This document shows positions 22,156-30,616 of a stretch of DNA of 32,889 bases, one piece after another. Position 1 is the stretch's first letter; every line of letters starts with the position of its first letter. The stretch comes from Parcubacteria group bacterium CG1_02_44_31 (GTDB lineage Bacteria; Patescibacteriota; Minisyncoccia; UBA6257; Brennerbacteraceae): NCBI GenBank assembly GCA_001872485.1, contig MNWK01000016.1:1-32889 (forward strand), written 5' to 3'. The position numbers and the translations under genes were made by a program. Below the pieces are notes generated by a model. The model saw only the letters and a list, made by a program, of their open reading frames with translations, ran no database searches and was not told the DNA's origin.

Positions 22156-23040
22156 ATGAACAGTTATACGCTTACATGCATGGGGGGCGGGGAGATGGGG
22201 GCGTGTTTGGCAAATGTGTTCAAGCATAGCGGACATTCCGTGTATGTATGGGACATTGACCCTGCAAAACGCAGTACTGAAAAAAATGTAAAGAAAATCG
22301 TTTCCGAAAGCGCTGCTGTTTTTATCACTACGCCATCGTGGACGGTTGCAACTGTCTTGCGCGATATCCGCGACCATATGCGTCCAAACGGGTATGTCAT
22401 TTGCCTGTCAAAAGGAATGACTGATGACGGAAAGACGATGTATCATATGATGAATGAAATGCTTCGTAATCCGCATGGGATTTTGGCTGGTCCTATGATT
22501 GCAGAGGAAATTAATGCTGGAAAAAGCGCGTACGGCGTTATCGCGGGCAATGACGACGTGTGCCGTTTTGCATTTGATGTTTTTGAAAAAAGCGCAATCC
22601 GTATGGAATCAGAACACGATATGGAAAGCGTGGCATATGCAAGCGTGTTGAAAAATATCTATGCCATTATAGCCGGGATGATTGAAGGTTGGGAATTGGG
22701 CGATAACGCGCGAGGATATGTTATGGCAAAAATTTTAAACGAGTGGGATGCGTTGTCAGATGCCATCGGCATAAATAAAAAAGTATTGTGTGGAACCGCA
22801 GGAGAAGGAGATTTTATCGCTACAAGCATCAGCAACTATTCCCGCAATCGCATGATGGGTGAATTATTTGCGAAAAATAGCGTCGTAACTCAACAAAGCG
22901 AAGGCATACGGTCCTTGACGGGCATGGTTCGGTTGCTGAAAGAACGAAATATTCCGACGCCGCGGATTCTTGCAGCTTTATATAATGTGTTTGTGCACCA
23001 ACAGTCGCCAAGCGAATTGCGCGGCGCTTTAAATGTATAA
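22156..23040 (+). CDS. gpsA: glycerol-3-phosphate dehydrogenase [NAD(P)+]
   Basis: Reduces dihydroxyacetone phosphate to sn-glycerol 3-phosphate for lipid synthesis. ATG 22156 is chosen because the Rossmann motif GGGEMGACLA (residues 10-19) then lies at the N-terminus; the longer upstream frame overlaps the previous gene. The catalytic Lys is in ASVLKNIYAIIAG. GTAGEGDFIATSISNYSRNR corresponds to the GxGDxxxTxxSxxSRN signature. At 294 residues it is shorter than most GpsA (about 330) and fairly divergent, so a related dehydrogenase is possible but less likely. The glycerate kinase gene follows after 6 bp. Confidence 0.85.
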   Translation: MNSYTLTCMGGGEMGACLANVFKHSGHSVYVWDIDPAKRSTEKNVKKIVSESAAVFITTPSWTVATVLRDIRDHMRPNGYVICLSKGMTDDGKTMYHMMNEMLRNPHGILAGPMIAEEINAGKSAYGVIAGNDDVCRFAFDVFEKSAIRMESEHDMESVAYASVLKNIYAIIAGMIEGWELGDNARGYVMAKILNEWDALSDAIGINKKVLCGTAGEGDFIATSISNYSRNRMMGELFAKNSVVTQQSEGIRSLTGMVRLLKERNIPTPRILAALYNVFVHQQSPSELRGALNV

Positions 23041-23046
23041 AAAGCA

Positions 23047-24381
23047 ATGATTATTCAAAACACAAGGCAGCTGGGGCAAACGCCTGAGCGCAGGATTGCT
23101 CTGCGGATTTTGGAATCCGGATACCGGGCAATTGATACGCAAACGGTTTTGCAAAAATCTATCTTTTTAAAAGGCGCCATTTTGCATGTGCAGAATGAAC
23201 GAATTGATTGTTCCGCATACCGCCGCATTGGCATTATTGGCATTGGGAAATGCGCGTATGAAGCCGGAGCATATATGGAAAAAATTCTGGGTAAAAGGAT
23301 ATACGGCGGTTTGATTCTTGATATGGTGCAAGGAAAGTTAAAATTCTTGAAAAGTAAAAAAGGAACGCATCCGTTGCCTTCAGCGCGCAATATCGGATTT
23401 GCAAAACAAATTGTCGCATTTACAAAAAGCCTTGACCCTCAAAAAGATTTGCTTATAGCGTTCGTATCAGGGGGTGGTTCAAGTTTGTTTTTTATTCCTG
23501 AAAACATTGACAAGAGAGATTTTATTCAATTGACTCGTAATTTGCAAAAAGGCGGGGCAGATATTTATGAATTAAACTGCGTGCGAAAACACTTGTCCGC
23601 AGTGCAGGGAGGAAAATTCGCGCGCATGCTGTATCCGCTCCCTATATGCGTTTTGTATTTTTCCGATGTTGTCGGAAATGACCCGAACGTTATTGCGTCC
23701 GGTCCTTTGTATCAAGATAATACGTCAAATGCAGATGCGCGGCGTATTTTGAGAAAATACGGATTATGGAATGCATATAAAAATAAAGTGAGATATTTTG
23801 GCGAAACGCCTAAGCAGAAAAAATATTTTACGCATGTATCACAGCATGTTGTGTTGACGAATACGACAGCCTTACGCGCAATGGCGCAAGAAGCGAAAAA
23901 AGTAAGATTGCGTCCGCGCATCGTTGATGCACGGTTTCACGGAGACGCAAATAGGGCATATGCGACGATGAAACGTATGTCTCAAAAAGATACAAAGGCG
24001 GATGTATATATTGCGGGTGGAGAAACAATTGTCCATGTTATAGGAAATGGGAAAGGGGGGAGAAATCAGCAAGCCGTCCTTGCCGCGCTTGATAAAATAA
24101 AAAAGAACGAATTGTTTATTTCCGCAGCTTCGGATGGTATTGATAATACGCCATATGCCGGCGCCATTGCAGACCTGTTGACAAGGGAACACGCGCGAAA
24201 ACTTGGGTTGGACTCGCATGTGTATGTGCGTAACAATAACTCGTATGCTTTTTTTTCAAAAACAAAAGATTATATCAAAACGGGTAAAACCGGAAGCAAC
24301 GTCGCTGATTTGATGATATTGTATAAAACTCCACGCGCTTACGCCACGGTATCTTCTCCGGCGGATAAAACAAAAAAATAA
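23047..24381 (+). CDS. glycerate 2-kinase (MOFRL family)
   Basis: Phosphorylates D-glycerate to 2-phosphoglycerate with ATP. The 444-residue protein has the GCKA/DUF4147 N-terminal domain (RRIGIIGIGKCAYEAGAYME, THPLPSARN, LIAFVSGGGSSL, LNCVRKHLSAVQGGKFA, FSDVVGNDPNVIASGPL). It also has the MOFRL C-terminal domain (YIAGGETIVHVIGNGKGGRNQQ, AASDGIDNTPYAGA, TGSNVADLMIL). The order and spacing match the family. It is followed by PEP synthase after 14 bp and by enolase 3 kb downstream. The product, 2-phosphoglycerate, is the enolase substrate, so glycerate could enter lower glycolysis here. Confidence 0.9.
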   Translation: MIIQNTRQLGQTPERRIALRILESGYRAIDTQTVLQKSIFLKGAILHVQNERIDCSAYRRIGIIGIGKCAYEAGAYMEKILGKRIYGGLILDMVQGKLKFLKSKKGTHPLPSARNIGFAKQIVAFTKSLDPQKDLLIAFVSGGGSSLFFIPENIDKRDFIQLTRNLQKGGADIYELNCVRKHLSAVQGGKFARMLYPLPICVLYFSDVVGNDPNVIASGPLYQDNTSNADARRILRKYGLWNAYKNKVRYFGETPKQKKYFTHVSQHVVLTNTTALRAMAQEAKKVRLRPRIVDARFHGDANRAYATMKRMSQKDTKADVYIAGGETIVHVIGNGKGGRNQQAVLAALDKIKKNELFISAASDGIDNTPYAGAIADLLTREHARKLGLDSHVYVRNNNSYAFFSKTKDYIKTGKTGSNVADLMILYKTPRAYATVSSPADKTKK

Positions 24382-24395
24382 AAGTATATACGCAT

Positions 24396-26855
24396 ATGAC
24401 AAAAACAAAATTGATTTATTGGTTTCAGGAAGTATCCATTAAAGATGTGCCGCTTGTTGGAGGGAAGAATGCCGCGTTGGGCGAAATGTATTCTGAACTA
24501 ACGCCGCTGGGTGTTCGAATTCCCAATGGGTTTGCCATTAGTGCTGACGCATATCGGTATTTTTTAGAAACAAACGGGTTTGACCGTAAAATCAAACAGA
24601 TTTTACAAGGCATCAATACGCACAATATTGCCGATTTGGCGCGCCGGGGTAAACTCATTCGTGATTTGATTGTATCCGGAAAATTTCCGCTTGATTTGGG
24701 AAAACAGATTATCGCGTCGTACAACGAGCTTTCAAAGTTTTATAAAACGCAAAACGTGGATGTTGCGGTGCGTTCGTCAGCAACTGCAGAGGATTTGCCC
24801 GGGGCAAGTTTTGCCGGACAGCAAGAGACATTTTTGAATATTCGCGGGGCAAAACAACTGATGATAGCAGTGCGAAAATGTTTTGCATCGTTGTTTACTG
24901 ATAGAGCCATTTCGTATCGCGTTGATAAGGGATTTTCCGTCAAAGGCGGATCCGCCTCTGGCGGAAATCCGTCCAAAATTGCGCTTTCGGTTGGCATCCA
25001 AAAAATGGTTCGTTCGGATAAGTCATGTTCTGGCGTTGCGTTTACGATTGATACCGAAACTGGTTTTGATAAAGTTATCAGTATTACGGGCATATACGGA
25101 TTGGGCGAATTGATTGTGCAGGGCGCGGTGATTCCTGACGAATTCATCGTGTTTAAACCGTCGCTTGAAAAGGGGTTTTATCCCATTATTTCTCATGCAT
25201 TGGGAAAGAAAAATATAAAGCTTGTATACAGCTCCGGGCAAAAATCAACCAAGACCGTTCCGGTTTCAAAAAAAGACAAAAATGTATTCGTACTTCTGGA
25301 CAAAGAAATCCGTGAACTTGCCGTGCAGTGTCTCAAAATTGAACAGCATTTTTCCAAAAAGCACAAAAAATATACGCCCATGGATATTGAATGGGCAAAA
25401 GACGGCGTCACCAATCAGCTCTTTATCGTGCAGGCGCGGCCCGAAACAATTCACGCGGGTAAAAAAGAAATTGTGTATGAAGAATATGCCTTGCGCGTAA
25501 AACCTGGCAGCCCGATTCTTGTCGGGATTGCGGTCGGAACGAAAATTGCGAACGGTACGGTTCGGGTGATTAAAAATGTCAAGGACATTGCCACATTTAA
25601 AAAAGGCGAAATTCTCGTTACTGAAATTACCGACCCTGATTGGGAACCCGTGATGAAAATCGCTTCTGCGATTGTGACGGATAAGGGCGGGCGGACAAGC
25701 CACGCCGCGATTGTGAGCCGCGAACTTGGCGTTCCGTGTATGGTCGGAACGGGCAATGCGACTCGTTTGCTTAAAACAGGAGACGACATCACAATTGATT
25801 GTTCTTCAGGAGAAATTGGAAAAATTTACCGCACGCTTTTGCCTTTTCGCGTGATGCGTCATTCATTGAAGCATTTGCCTAATCCGGGAGTCAAAATTGC
25901 GTTAAACATCGGGTCGCCCGATGAAGCATTCCGATACCACGCGTTGCCTGTGTCAGGCGTCGGATTAGGGCGTCTTGAATTTATCATTGCGTCGCATATT
26001 CGCATTCATCCAAAAGCCTTATTGGATTATGCAAAATTGAAAAAGGGGTTGGTAAAAATTCCATACCACCCTCAATCGGAAATCGCTTCTTTTGTGCGTA
26101 AAATTGATGCGTTAACCAAAGGATACGAGGATAAAACTCAATATTATGTGGATAAATTGAGCGAAGGCATTGCAAAAATCGCGGCAACATTTTATCCGTA
26201 TGATGCTATTATCAGGTTTTCTGATTTCAAAACCAATGAATATGAAACATTAATCGCTGGAGTATTATACGAGCCGCATGAGGAAAATCCTATGATAGGG
26301 TGGCGCGGAGCGTCGCGATATTATGACCCGAAGTTCGCTGATGCGTTTGCGCTTGAATGCAAGGCAATTGCCCGTGTCAGAAACGAGATGGGGTTTTCAA
26401 ACGTGATCCCCATGGTTCCGGTATGCCGTACGCCCGAAGAAGGGAAAAAAGTGCTTGCCCTTATTCGCAAAAGCGGCATTAAAAATTGCAAAGTGTATGT
26501 GATGGCGGAAATTCCATCAAATATTTTGCTTGCTGACGAGTTTTTGAAAATATTCGACGGCATGTCTATTGGGTCAAATGATTTGACTCAAATGATTATG
26601 GGGCTTGACCGAGATTCGGGCATTGTGTCGCATATCGCAAATGAAAAAAACAAAGCAGTCAAAATCATGATTGCTCAAGTTATCAAGGTGTGCAATGACC
26701 GAAAGAAATATGTGGGAATTTGCGGTCAGGCGCCGAGCGATTATCCGGAATTCGCGCTGTTTTTGAAAAAAGCCGGCATTCAGGCAATCAGTTTGAACCC
26801 TGACTCGGTAATCAAAACAATTATGACGCTGGGCAAAAAAAGCGTCGAAACGTAA
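24396..26855 (+). CDS. ppsA: phosphoenolpyruvate synthase
   Basis: Interconverts pyruvate and PEP, coupled to ATP/AMP+Pi. The 819-residue length is normal (about 800). The N-terminal ATP-grasp domain has VGGKNAALGEM and VAVRSSATAEDLPGASFAGQQ, with DIEWAKDG and FIVQARPET at its end. The phosphohistidine domain is TDKGGRTSHAAIVSRELGVP with catalytic H436. The C-terminal TIM barrel has FSDFKTNEYETL, MAEIPSNILLADEF, SIGSNDLTQMIMGLDRD and the CGQAPSDYPE region with its active-site Cys. About 10 residues (KGGSASGGN region, about 183-192) before IALSVGIQKMV are unusual and encoded by a GGCGGATCCGCC palindrome also found in intergenic repeats, so they look inserted. It starts 14 bp after the glycerate kinase. 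Confidence 0.96.
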   Translation: MTKTKLIYWFQEVSIKDVPLVGGKNAALGEMYSELTPLGVRIPNGFAISADAYRYFLETNGFDRKIKQILQGINTHNIADLARRGKLIRDLIVSGKFPLDLGKQIIASYNELSKFYKTQNVDVAVRSSATAEDLPGASFAGQQETFLNIRGAKQLMIAVRKCFASLFTDRAISYRVDKGFSVKGGSASGGNPSKIALSVGIQKMVRSDKSCSGVAFTIDTETGFDKVISITGIYGLGELIVQGAVIPDEFIVFKPSLEKGFYPIISHALGKKNIKLVYSSGQKSTKTVPVSKKDKNVFVLLDKEIRELAVQCLKIEQHFSKKHKKYTPMDIEWAKDGVTNQLFIVQARPETIHAGKKEIVYEEYALRVKPGSPILVGIAVGTKIANGTVRVIKNVKDIATFKKGEILVTEITDPDWEPVMKIASAIVTDKGGRTSHAAIVSRELGVPCMVGTGNATRLLKTGDDITIDCSSGEIGKIYRTLLPFRVMRHSLKHLPNPGVKIALNIGSPDEAFRYHALPVSGVGLGRLEFIIASHIRIHPKALLDYAKLKKGLVKIPYHPQSEIASFVRKIDALTKGYEDKTQYYVDKLSEGIAKIAATFYPYDAIIRFSDFKTNEYETLIAGVLYEPHEENPMIGWRGASRYYDPKFADAFALECKAIARVRNEMGFSNVIPMVPVCRTPEEGKKVLALIRKSGIKNCKVYVMAEIPSNILLADEFLKIFDGMSIGSNDLTQMIMGLDRDSGIVSHIANEKNKAVKIMIAQVIKVCNDRKKYVGICGQAPSDYPEFALFLKKAGIQAISLNPDSVIKTIMTLGKKSVET
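24936..24972 (+). repeat. GATCCGCC palindrome in frame inside ppsA
   Basis: GGCGGATCCGCC (24945-24956), followed by TCTGGCGGAAATCC. The core GATCCGCCTNTGGCGGAAA is shared with both F repeats and with the insertion in MITE copy C. In this frame it codes for the Gly/Ser-rich residues that interrupt PEP synthase before IALSVG. Confidence 0.6.
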
Positions 26856-26859
26856 AGCT

Positions 26860-27348
26860 ATGAAGTATTTGGAAGGACAACAAGAACAAGAGGCGATTAA
26901 GTTAATCGAAAAGGCGGCCGATGTCGCCAAGAAGGGTTTATGCCTGCGGGCAAAATGCGGAGCTGTAATTGTAAAATATGGTGAAATAATTGGAGAAGGA
27001 TATAATGCACCACCACTTAACAGCGAGGAACATAGAACTTGTTTAAATGAATATCAACTTCCTCAGAAATTTAAGTACGACCGCACATGCTGCATGCATG
27101 CTGAATGGCGGGCAATTATTGACGCTTTAAAACATAAACCAGAAAAGCTGGATGGTTCAAGGCTTTATTTTACGAGAATTAATGAAGAGGTGGTGAAATG
27201 GGGGAAACCATTTTGTACTGTATGTAGCCGTATAATTCTGGATGTCGGTATTGCAGAAGTAATTCTCACGCAACAAAAAGGATTATGTCTGTATTCTGCT
27301 GATGAATATAATAAATTATCTCATCAGTATAAGGATGAAGAAAAATAG
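26860..27348 (+). CDS. dCMP/cytidine deaminase-family protein
   Basis: A 162-residue zinc deaminase. The zinc and proton-shuttle motif is H80-A-E82 (CCMHAEWRAI), and the second half is PFCTVCSRIIL with C119 and C122. LRAKCGAVIVK and GEGYNAPP match the dCMP-deaminase side of the superfamily, which makes dUMP for thymidylate synthesis. Other deaminases (tRNA adenosine, riboflavin RibD-type) share the same core, so the substrate is not proven. It starts 4 bp after ppsA and ends 23 bp before enolase, so it shares their transcript. Confidence 0.8.
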   Translation: MKYLEGQQEQEAIKLIEKAADVAKKGLCLRAKCGAVIVKYGEIIGEGYNAPPLNSEEHRTCLNEYQLPQKFKYDRTCCMHAEWRAIIDALKHKPEKLDGSRLYFTRINEEVVKWGKPFCTVCSRIILDVGIAEVILTQQKGLCLYSADEYNKLSHQYKDEEK

Positions 27349-27371
27349 TTTATAGAGATCAAGGAAATAAT

Positions 27372-28568
27372 ATGCCGCAGATTCAAACCATTGCAGCTGA
27401 AAAAGTTTTGGGGTTTCGCGGACAGGAAACCATAGAAGTAACCGTAACGGATGAATGCGGCCTCGCGGGCGAGTTTCGCGTGCCGTTTGGAAAATCAGAA
27501 GGAATGTTTGAAGCAATGTATGTTGCGCCGGACCAAGCGGTCAAAATCTGCAATGAAACATTGAATCAATTACTACACGGATTTGACCCGGAAAACCAAC
27601 GCGTTTTGGATAATACAATGATACAAGCTGACGCTACGCCGCAAAAAAAGAATTTCGGCGGAAATGCAATACTTGGTATAAGTATCGCATGCAGCAGGCT
27701 GGCTGCGCGTGAACAAGGAATTGCTTTGTATCAACACTTAGGAAATATAATCAATAAGCGCGTGAGCACCCATGGGCCGTTTCCACGAATGCTGTATAAT
27801 CTTGTTGAGGGCGGGGTGCATGCGCAAAATAATTTGGCATTTCAGGAGCATTTGATTATCCCAAAAGTTAACTCCTTAAACCAACAAATTGAAATACTCA
27901 AATCGTTTTCCCAGGCATTTATGCAATACGCAAAAACACTCGGATGGAATAAAGCATACGGCTATGAAGGCGGTTGGGCAGGGAACATAACGAAAGACGG
28001 CGTTATTCTTTTTGGGCAAGACGCTGAATACGCAGTTTTTGAAGCTCTTGACGCGGTGCGTACACAAAACGATTTTCCAGTTGATTTTGGCCTTGATGTT
28101 GCGGCAAATAACATTGCTAAGTTTGAACCGTCTTCATATTGCGATTTTTATGTAAAATGCGCAAAAGATTTTCCTATTACATATCTTGAAGACGGTTTTG
28201 CCGAACAGGAGCAAGATGAATGGTGGAAAATGCTATATGGGAAAATTCATCATACAACGCTTATGGTCGGAGATGATTTGACCGTGACGAATCCGCGCAA
28301 AATGGACGCGTATATTGGGAAAAATATGATTAACGCAATAATTATCAAACCAGACCAGGTCGGAACCTTGAGTGAAACATTTGACGCGATTGAAAAAGCA
28401 AAGCAAAATAACTGGCGCGTTATTATATCGCATCGTTCACAGGAAACAACCGATGACTACTTGGCTGATTTGGCTGTTGCGGTTAAGGCTGATTTTGTGA
28501 AATTCGGCGCGTTTGCGCAGGGCGAACGTCTTGCAAAATATAATCGGCTGCTGGAAATTGAGCAATAA
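27372..28568 (+). CDS. eno: enolase, divergent
   Basis: Converts 2-phosphoglycerate to PEP. The 398-residue protein is shorter than usual (about 430), but the catalytic set is visible in order. The first metal-loop region has NFGGNAILGIS. The catalytic His/Glu region is VEGGVHAQNNLAFQEHLI. The acid Glu is in YEGGWAGN. The metal ligands are in FGLDVAANN, YLEDGFAEQEQDEW and VGDDLTVTN. The base Lys is in NAIIIKPDQVGTLSET, followed by ISHRSQETTDD and VKFGAFAQGERLAKYNRLLEIE. AAGGAAATAAT before the ATG is one of the few good ribosome-binding sites in the window. Its neighbours supply its substrate (glycerate kinase) and use its product (PEP synthase). Confidence 0.9.
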   Translation: MPQIQTIAAEKVLGFRGQETIEVTVTDECGLAGEFRVPFGKSEGMFEAMYVAPDQAVKICNETLNQLLHGFDPENQRVLDNTMIQADATPQKKNFGGNAILGISIACSRLAAREQGIALYQHLGNIINKRVSTHGPFPRMLYNLVEGGVHAQNNLAFQEHLIIPKVNSLNQQIEILKSFSQAFMQYAKTLGWNKAYGYEGGWAGNITKDGVILFGQDAEYAVFEALDAVRTQNDFPVDFGLDVAANNIAKFEPSSYCDFYVKCAKDFPITYLEDGFAEQEQDEWWKMLYGKIHHTTLMVGDDLTVTNPRKMDAYIGKNMINAIIIKPDQVGTLSETFDAIEKAKQNNWRVIISHRSQETTDDYLADLAVAVKADFVKFGAFAQGERLAKYNRLLEIEQ

Positions 28569-28574
28569 AGTAAA

Positions 28575-28609
28575 CCCTGTTAAATAGTGCTAAAGGCAAT
28601 TTAACAGGA
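28575..28609 (+). repeat. TAAA-flanked palindrome between eno and dnaG
   Basis: CCTGTTAAAT and ATTTAACAGG are perfect 10-bp arms around a 13-bp loop. The unit starts CCC and is bounded by TAAA at 28571-28574 and 28610-28613, the same layout as the rpsD-rpoA and rpoD units. The right arm supplies AGGA, 9 nt before the dnaG ATG, so a hairpin could cover the ribosome site. Confidence 0.6.
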
Positions 28610-28618
28610 TAAACGAAT

Positions 28619-30412
28619 ATGTTAACTCCGTTGGAAGAAATCAAATCAAAAATTGATGTTGTTGACTACATCAAACAAACGGTGAAATTGGCGCCGTCAG
28701 GAAAAAGCATGAAAGGATTATGCCCGTTTCACAAGGAAAAAACTCCTTCGTTTTTCGTGTCGCCGGAGCGGCAAGTGTGGTATTGCTTCGGCTGCCAAAA
28801 AGGAGGCGATATATTCAAATTTATTGAAGAATCCGAACATGTTGACTTTCCTGAAGCATTAAAAATTTTGGCTGACAAAGCAGGAATCCAATTACGCTAT
28901 GAAGACCCGCGAATTCAAACCATGCGCAATCGCGCGTTTGAAATTTTGAAGCACGCGCAGATATTTTATCAGCAAAACCTTTCCGCCAACGCGCGCGTTA
29001 TGGATTATATGGTATCGCGCGGCATGAAACAGGAAACCATTGAAACATTCGGTATTGGTTTTGCGCCTGCGGGATGGAAAAACATTTTTATTCACTTGAA
29101 AACAAAAGGATTCACACCCCAAGATATAGAACAAGCAGGGCTTATCACCAGGTCGCAAAGGCAAGAACAGAGGACCGAGTATTACGACAGATTTCGCAGT
29201 CGCGTGATGTTTCCGATTTTTGACCAAATCGACCGCGTGGTTGGATTTTCCGGGAGAATTTTGCCGCAAGAATTCGGCGGGCCGCAAGACCAGTCGCAGG
29301 AAGCAAAGTACATCAACACTCCCGAGACCCTTGTGTATCAAAAAGGAAAAATTTTGTACGGATTTCATAAAACAAAGCAAGCTATCAAGGACGCCAATGC
29401 CGCGGTGTTGGTTGAAGGAAATATGGATATGCTCATGGGTTGGCAAGACGGCATTGAAAATATTGTCGCGGTTTCCGGAACAGGGCTGACGGAATATCAA
29501 TTAAGCATTTTGAAACGTTTGTGCGCAACCGTGGTGTTTGATTTTGACATGGATAGGGCAGGCGAAATGGCGACCGACCGGTCCATCGGTCTTGCAACAA
29601 AAAAGGGATTTATTGTTAAGATTTTATCTCTGCCCAGTGAGAAGGATTTGGCTGATTTTGTGCGCGACCATCCCGGACAGGCGCAAAAGCTTATTCCTGA
29701 TGCGCAGGATATTATGGCGTACTATGTTGATACTGCATTCCGGCAGGGAGATGCGACAACTGAAGATAAAAAACGCATTGTTGCGTATCTTTTGCCGCGT
29801 TTGAAACTGTTAGATAATCCCATTGACCAACAAAAATGGACGCAAACCATCAGTCAAAAACTTAGGGTGCGCGAAGAACTGTTGATTGAAGAACTTCGCA
29901 AAACTCCCTCGCTTCTTTCGGAAGAGGCCGAAACAAACGAACCAAATGATAAAAAGTCGTCAGTGCTGTTCATGAAGTCACGTTTGGATTTGCTTGCTGA
30001 GCGCGCGCTCGGATTGATGATTAAGATTCCTTACGCGAACAAAACCGTGTTTGAGGCGTGTTCGTTTTTCCCGTATCGGTTTCAGGAATTTGTCCGGCTT
30101 TTGGGAAGCATACCGGAAGGGGATTTACAACAAGGTGTATTTCCTCAATCGCTTGACCAGGAATCGTTGAATTATTTGGCATTGCGCGCGGATTATGAAT
30201 TGGCAATGCTTCCGGACAACACCACACCCGAGAAAGAATTGGAATTGACGCTTTTCGAACTGAAACGCGAAAAAGTACACTCAAGTTTGCGTGAAATAAC
30301 GCTTGCGCTCAAAGAAGCCGAAGCGGCGAAAAATGTGGAACGCGTGAATGAACTAATGAAACAAGCACATACGCTTACCTCAACGCTTGCGGAGATAGAA
30401 AACAGTGTATAG
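28619..30412 (+). CDS. dnaG: DNA primase
   Basis: Makes RNA primers for replication. The zinc-binding domain has C35, H38, C56 and C59 (LCPFHKEKTPSF ... WYCFGCQKGGDIFKF). The primase core follows with the RIMFPI-like SRVMFPIFDQIDRVVGFSGR. The TOPRIM motifs are VLVEGNMDML, with the catalytic Glu, and FDFDMDRAGEMATDRS. The C-terminal helicase-interacting region is present but diverged. The 597-residue length is normal. AGGA 9 nt before the ATG lies in the arm of the preceding palindrome. rpoD follows after a 204-bp repeat-filled gap, the conserved dnaG-rpoD order. Confidence 0.97.
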   Translation: MLTPLEEIKSKIDVVDYIKQTVKLAPSGKSMKGLCPFHKEKTPSFFVSPERQVWYCFGCQKGGDIFKFIEESEHVDFPEALKILADKAGIQLRYEDPRIQTMRNRAFEILKHAQIFYQQNLSANARVMDYMVSRGMKQETIETFGIGFAPAGWKNIFIHLKTKGFTPQDIEQAGLITRSQRQEQRTEYYDRFRSRVMFPIFDQIDRVVGFSGRILPQEFGGPQDQSQEAKYINTPETLVYQKGKILYGFHKTKQAIKDANAAVLVEGNMDMLMGWQDGIENIVAVSGTGLTEYQLSILKRLCATVVFDFDMDRAGEMATDRSIGLATKKGFIVKILSLPSEKDLADFVRDHPGQAQKLIPDAQDIMAYYVDTAFRQGDATTEDKKRIVAYLLPRLKLLDNPIDQQKWTQTISQKLRVREELLIEELRKTPSLLSEEAETNEPNDKKSSVLFMKSRLDLLAERALGLMIKIPYANKTVFEACSFFPYRFQEFVRLLGSIPEGDLQQGVFPQSLDQESLNYLALRADYELAMLPDNTTPEKELELTLFELKREKVHSSLREITLALKEAEAAKNVERVNELMKQAHTLTSTLAEIENSV

Positions 30413-30420
30413 CGCTCGAT

Positions 30421-30474
30421 GTCTTCGCAAGAACTTTGTTCTCGTCTTCGCAAGAACTTTGTTCTTGCGAAGAC
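30421..30474 (+). repeat. D palindrome, copy 3 (nested)
   Basis: GTCTTCGCAAGAAC occurs at 30421-30434 and again at 30444-30457, followed by TTT and GTTCTTGCGAAGAC (30461-30474). The result is one partial unit plus one full palindrome. It starts just after the dnaG stop and could act as a strong RNA hairpin between dnaG and rpoD. Confidence 0.8.
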
Positions 30475-30571
30475 ACTGTTTTGGATTTTGGAAATTGGAA
30501 TTTGTTCATGATCCATGATTCATGATCCATGATTCATGATTTGAAATGAAGCCCGTTGTCTTCTTGCTGAA
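30475..30571 (+). repeat. R repeat, copy 3
   Basis: ACTGTTTTGG, then GGAAATTGGAATTTGTT and 14-bp tandem units CATGATCCATGATT (30507-30520, 30521-30534) plus a partial third. TTGAAATGAAGCCCGTTGTC and TTCTTGCTGAA follow. It is joined to a D palindrome by ACT, exactly as in copy 1. Confidence 0.75.
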
Positions 30572-30581
30572 ATATATAGGG

Positions 30582-30610
30582 TTTACACTTCATATTTTTT
30601 CGTTTATGAT
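30582..30610 (+). promoter_or_regulatory. rpoD promoter
   Basis: TTTACA (30582-30587), a 17-bp spacer and TATGAT (30605-30610). The -10 ends 6 nt before the ATG at 30617, so transcription should start on the A of the start codon: a leaderless rpoD message. Confidence 0.7.
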
Positions 30611-30616
30611 TACATA

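Noticed and set aside
18930-30540. CRISPR array suggested by repeated 14-31 bp units
   Set aside because: The units are tandem without unique spacers or are scattered kilobases apart, and no cas gene is present.
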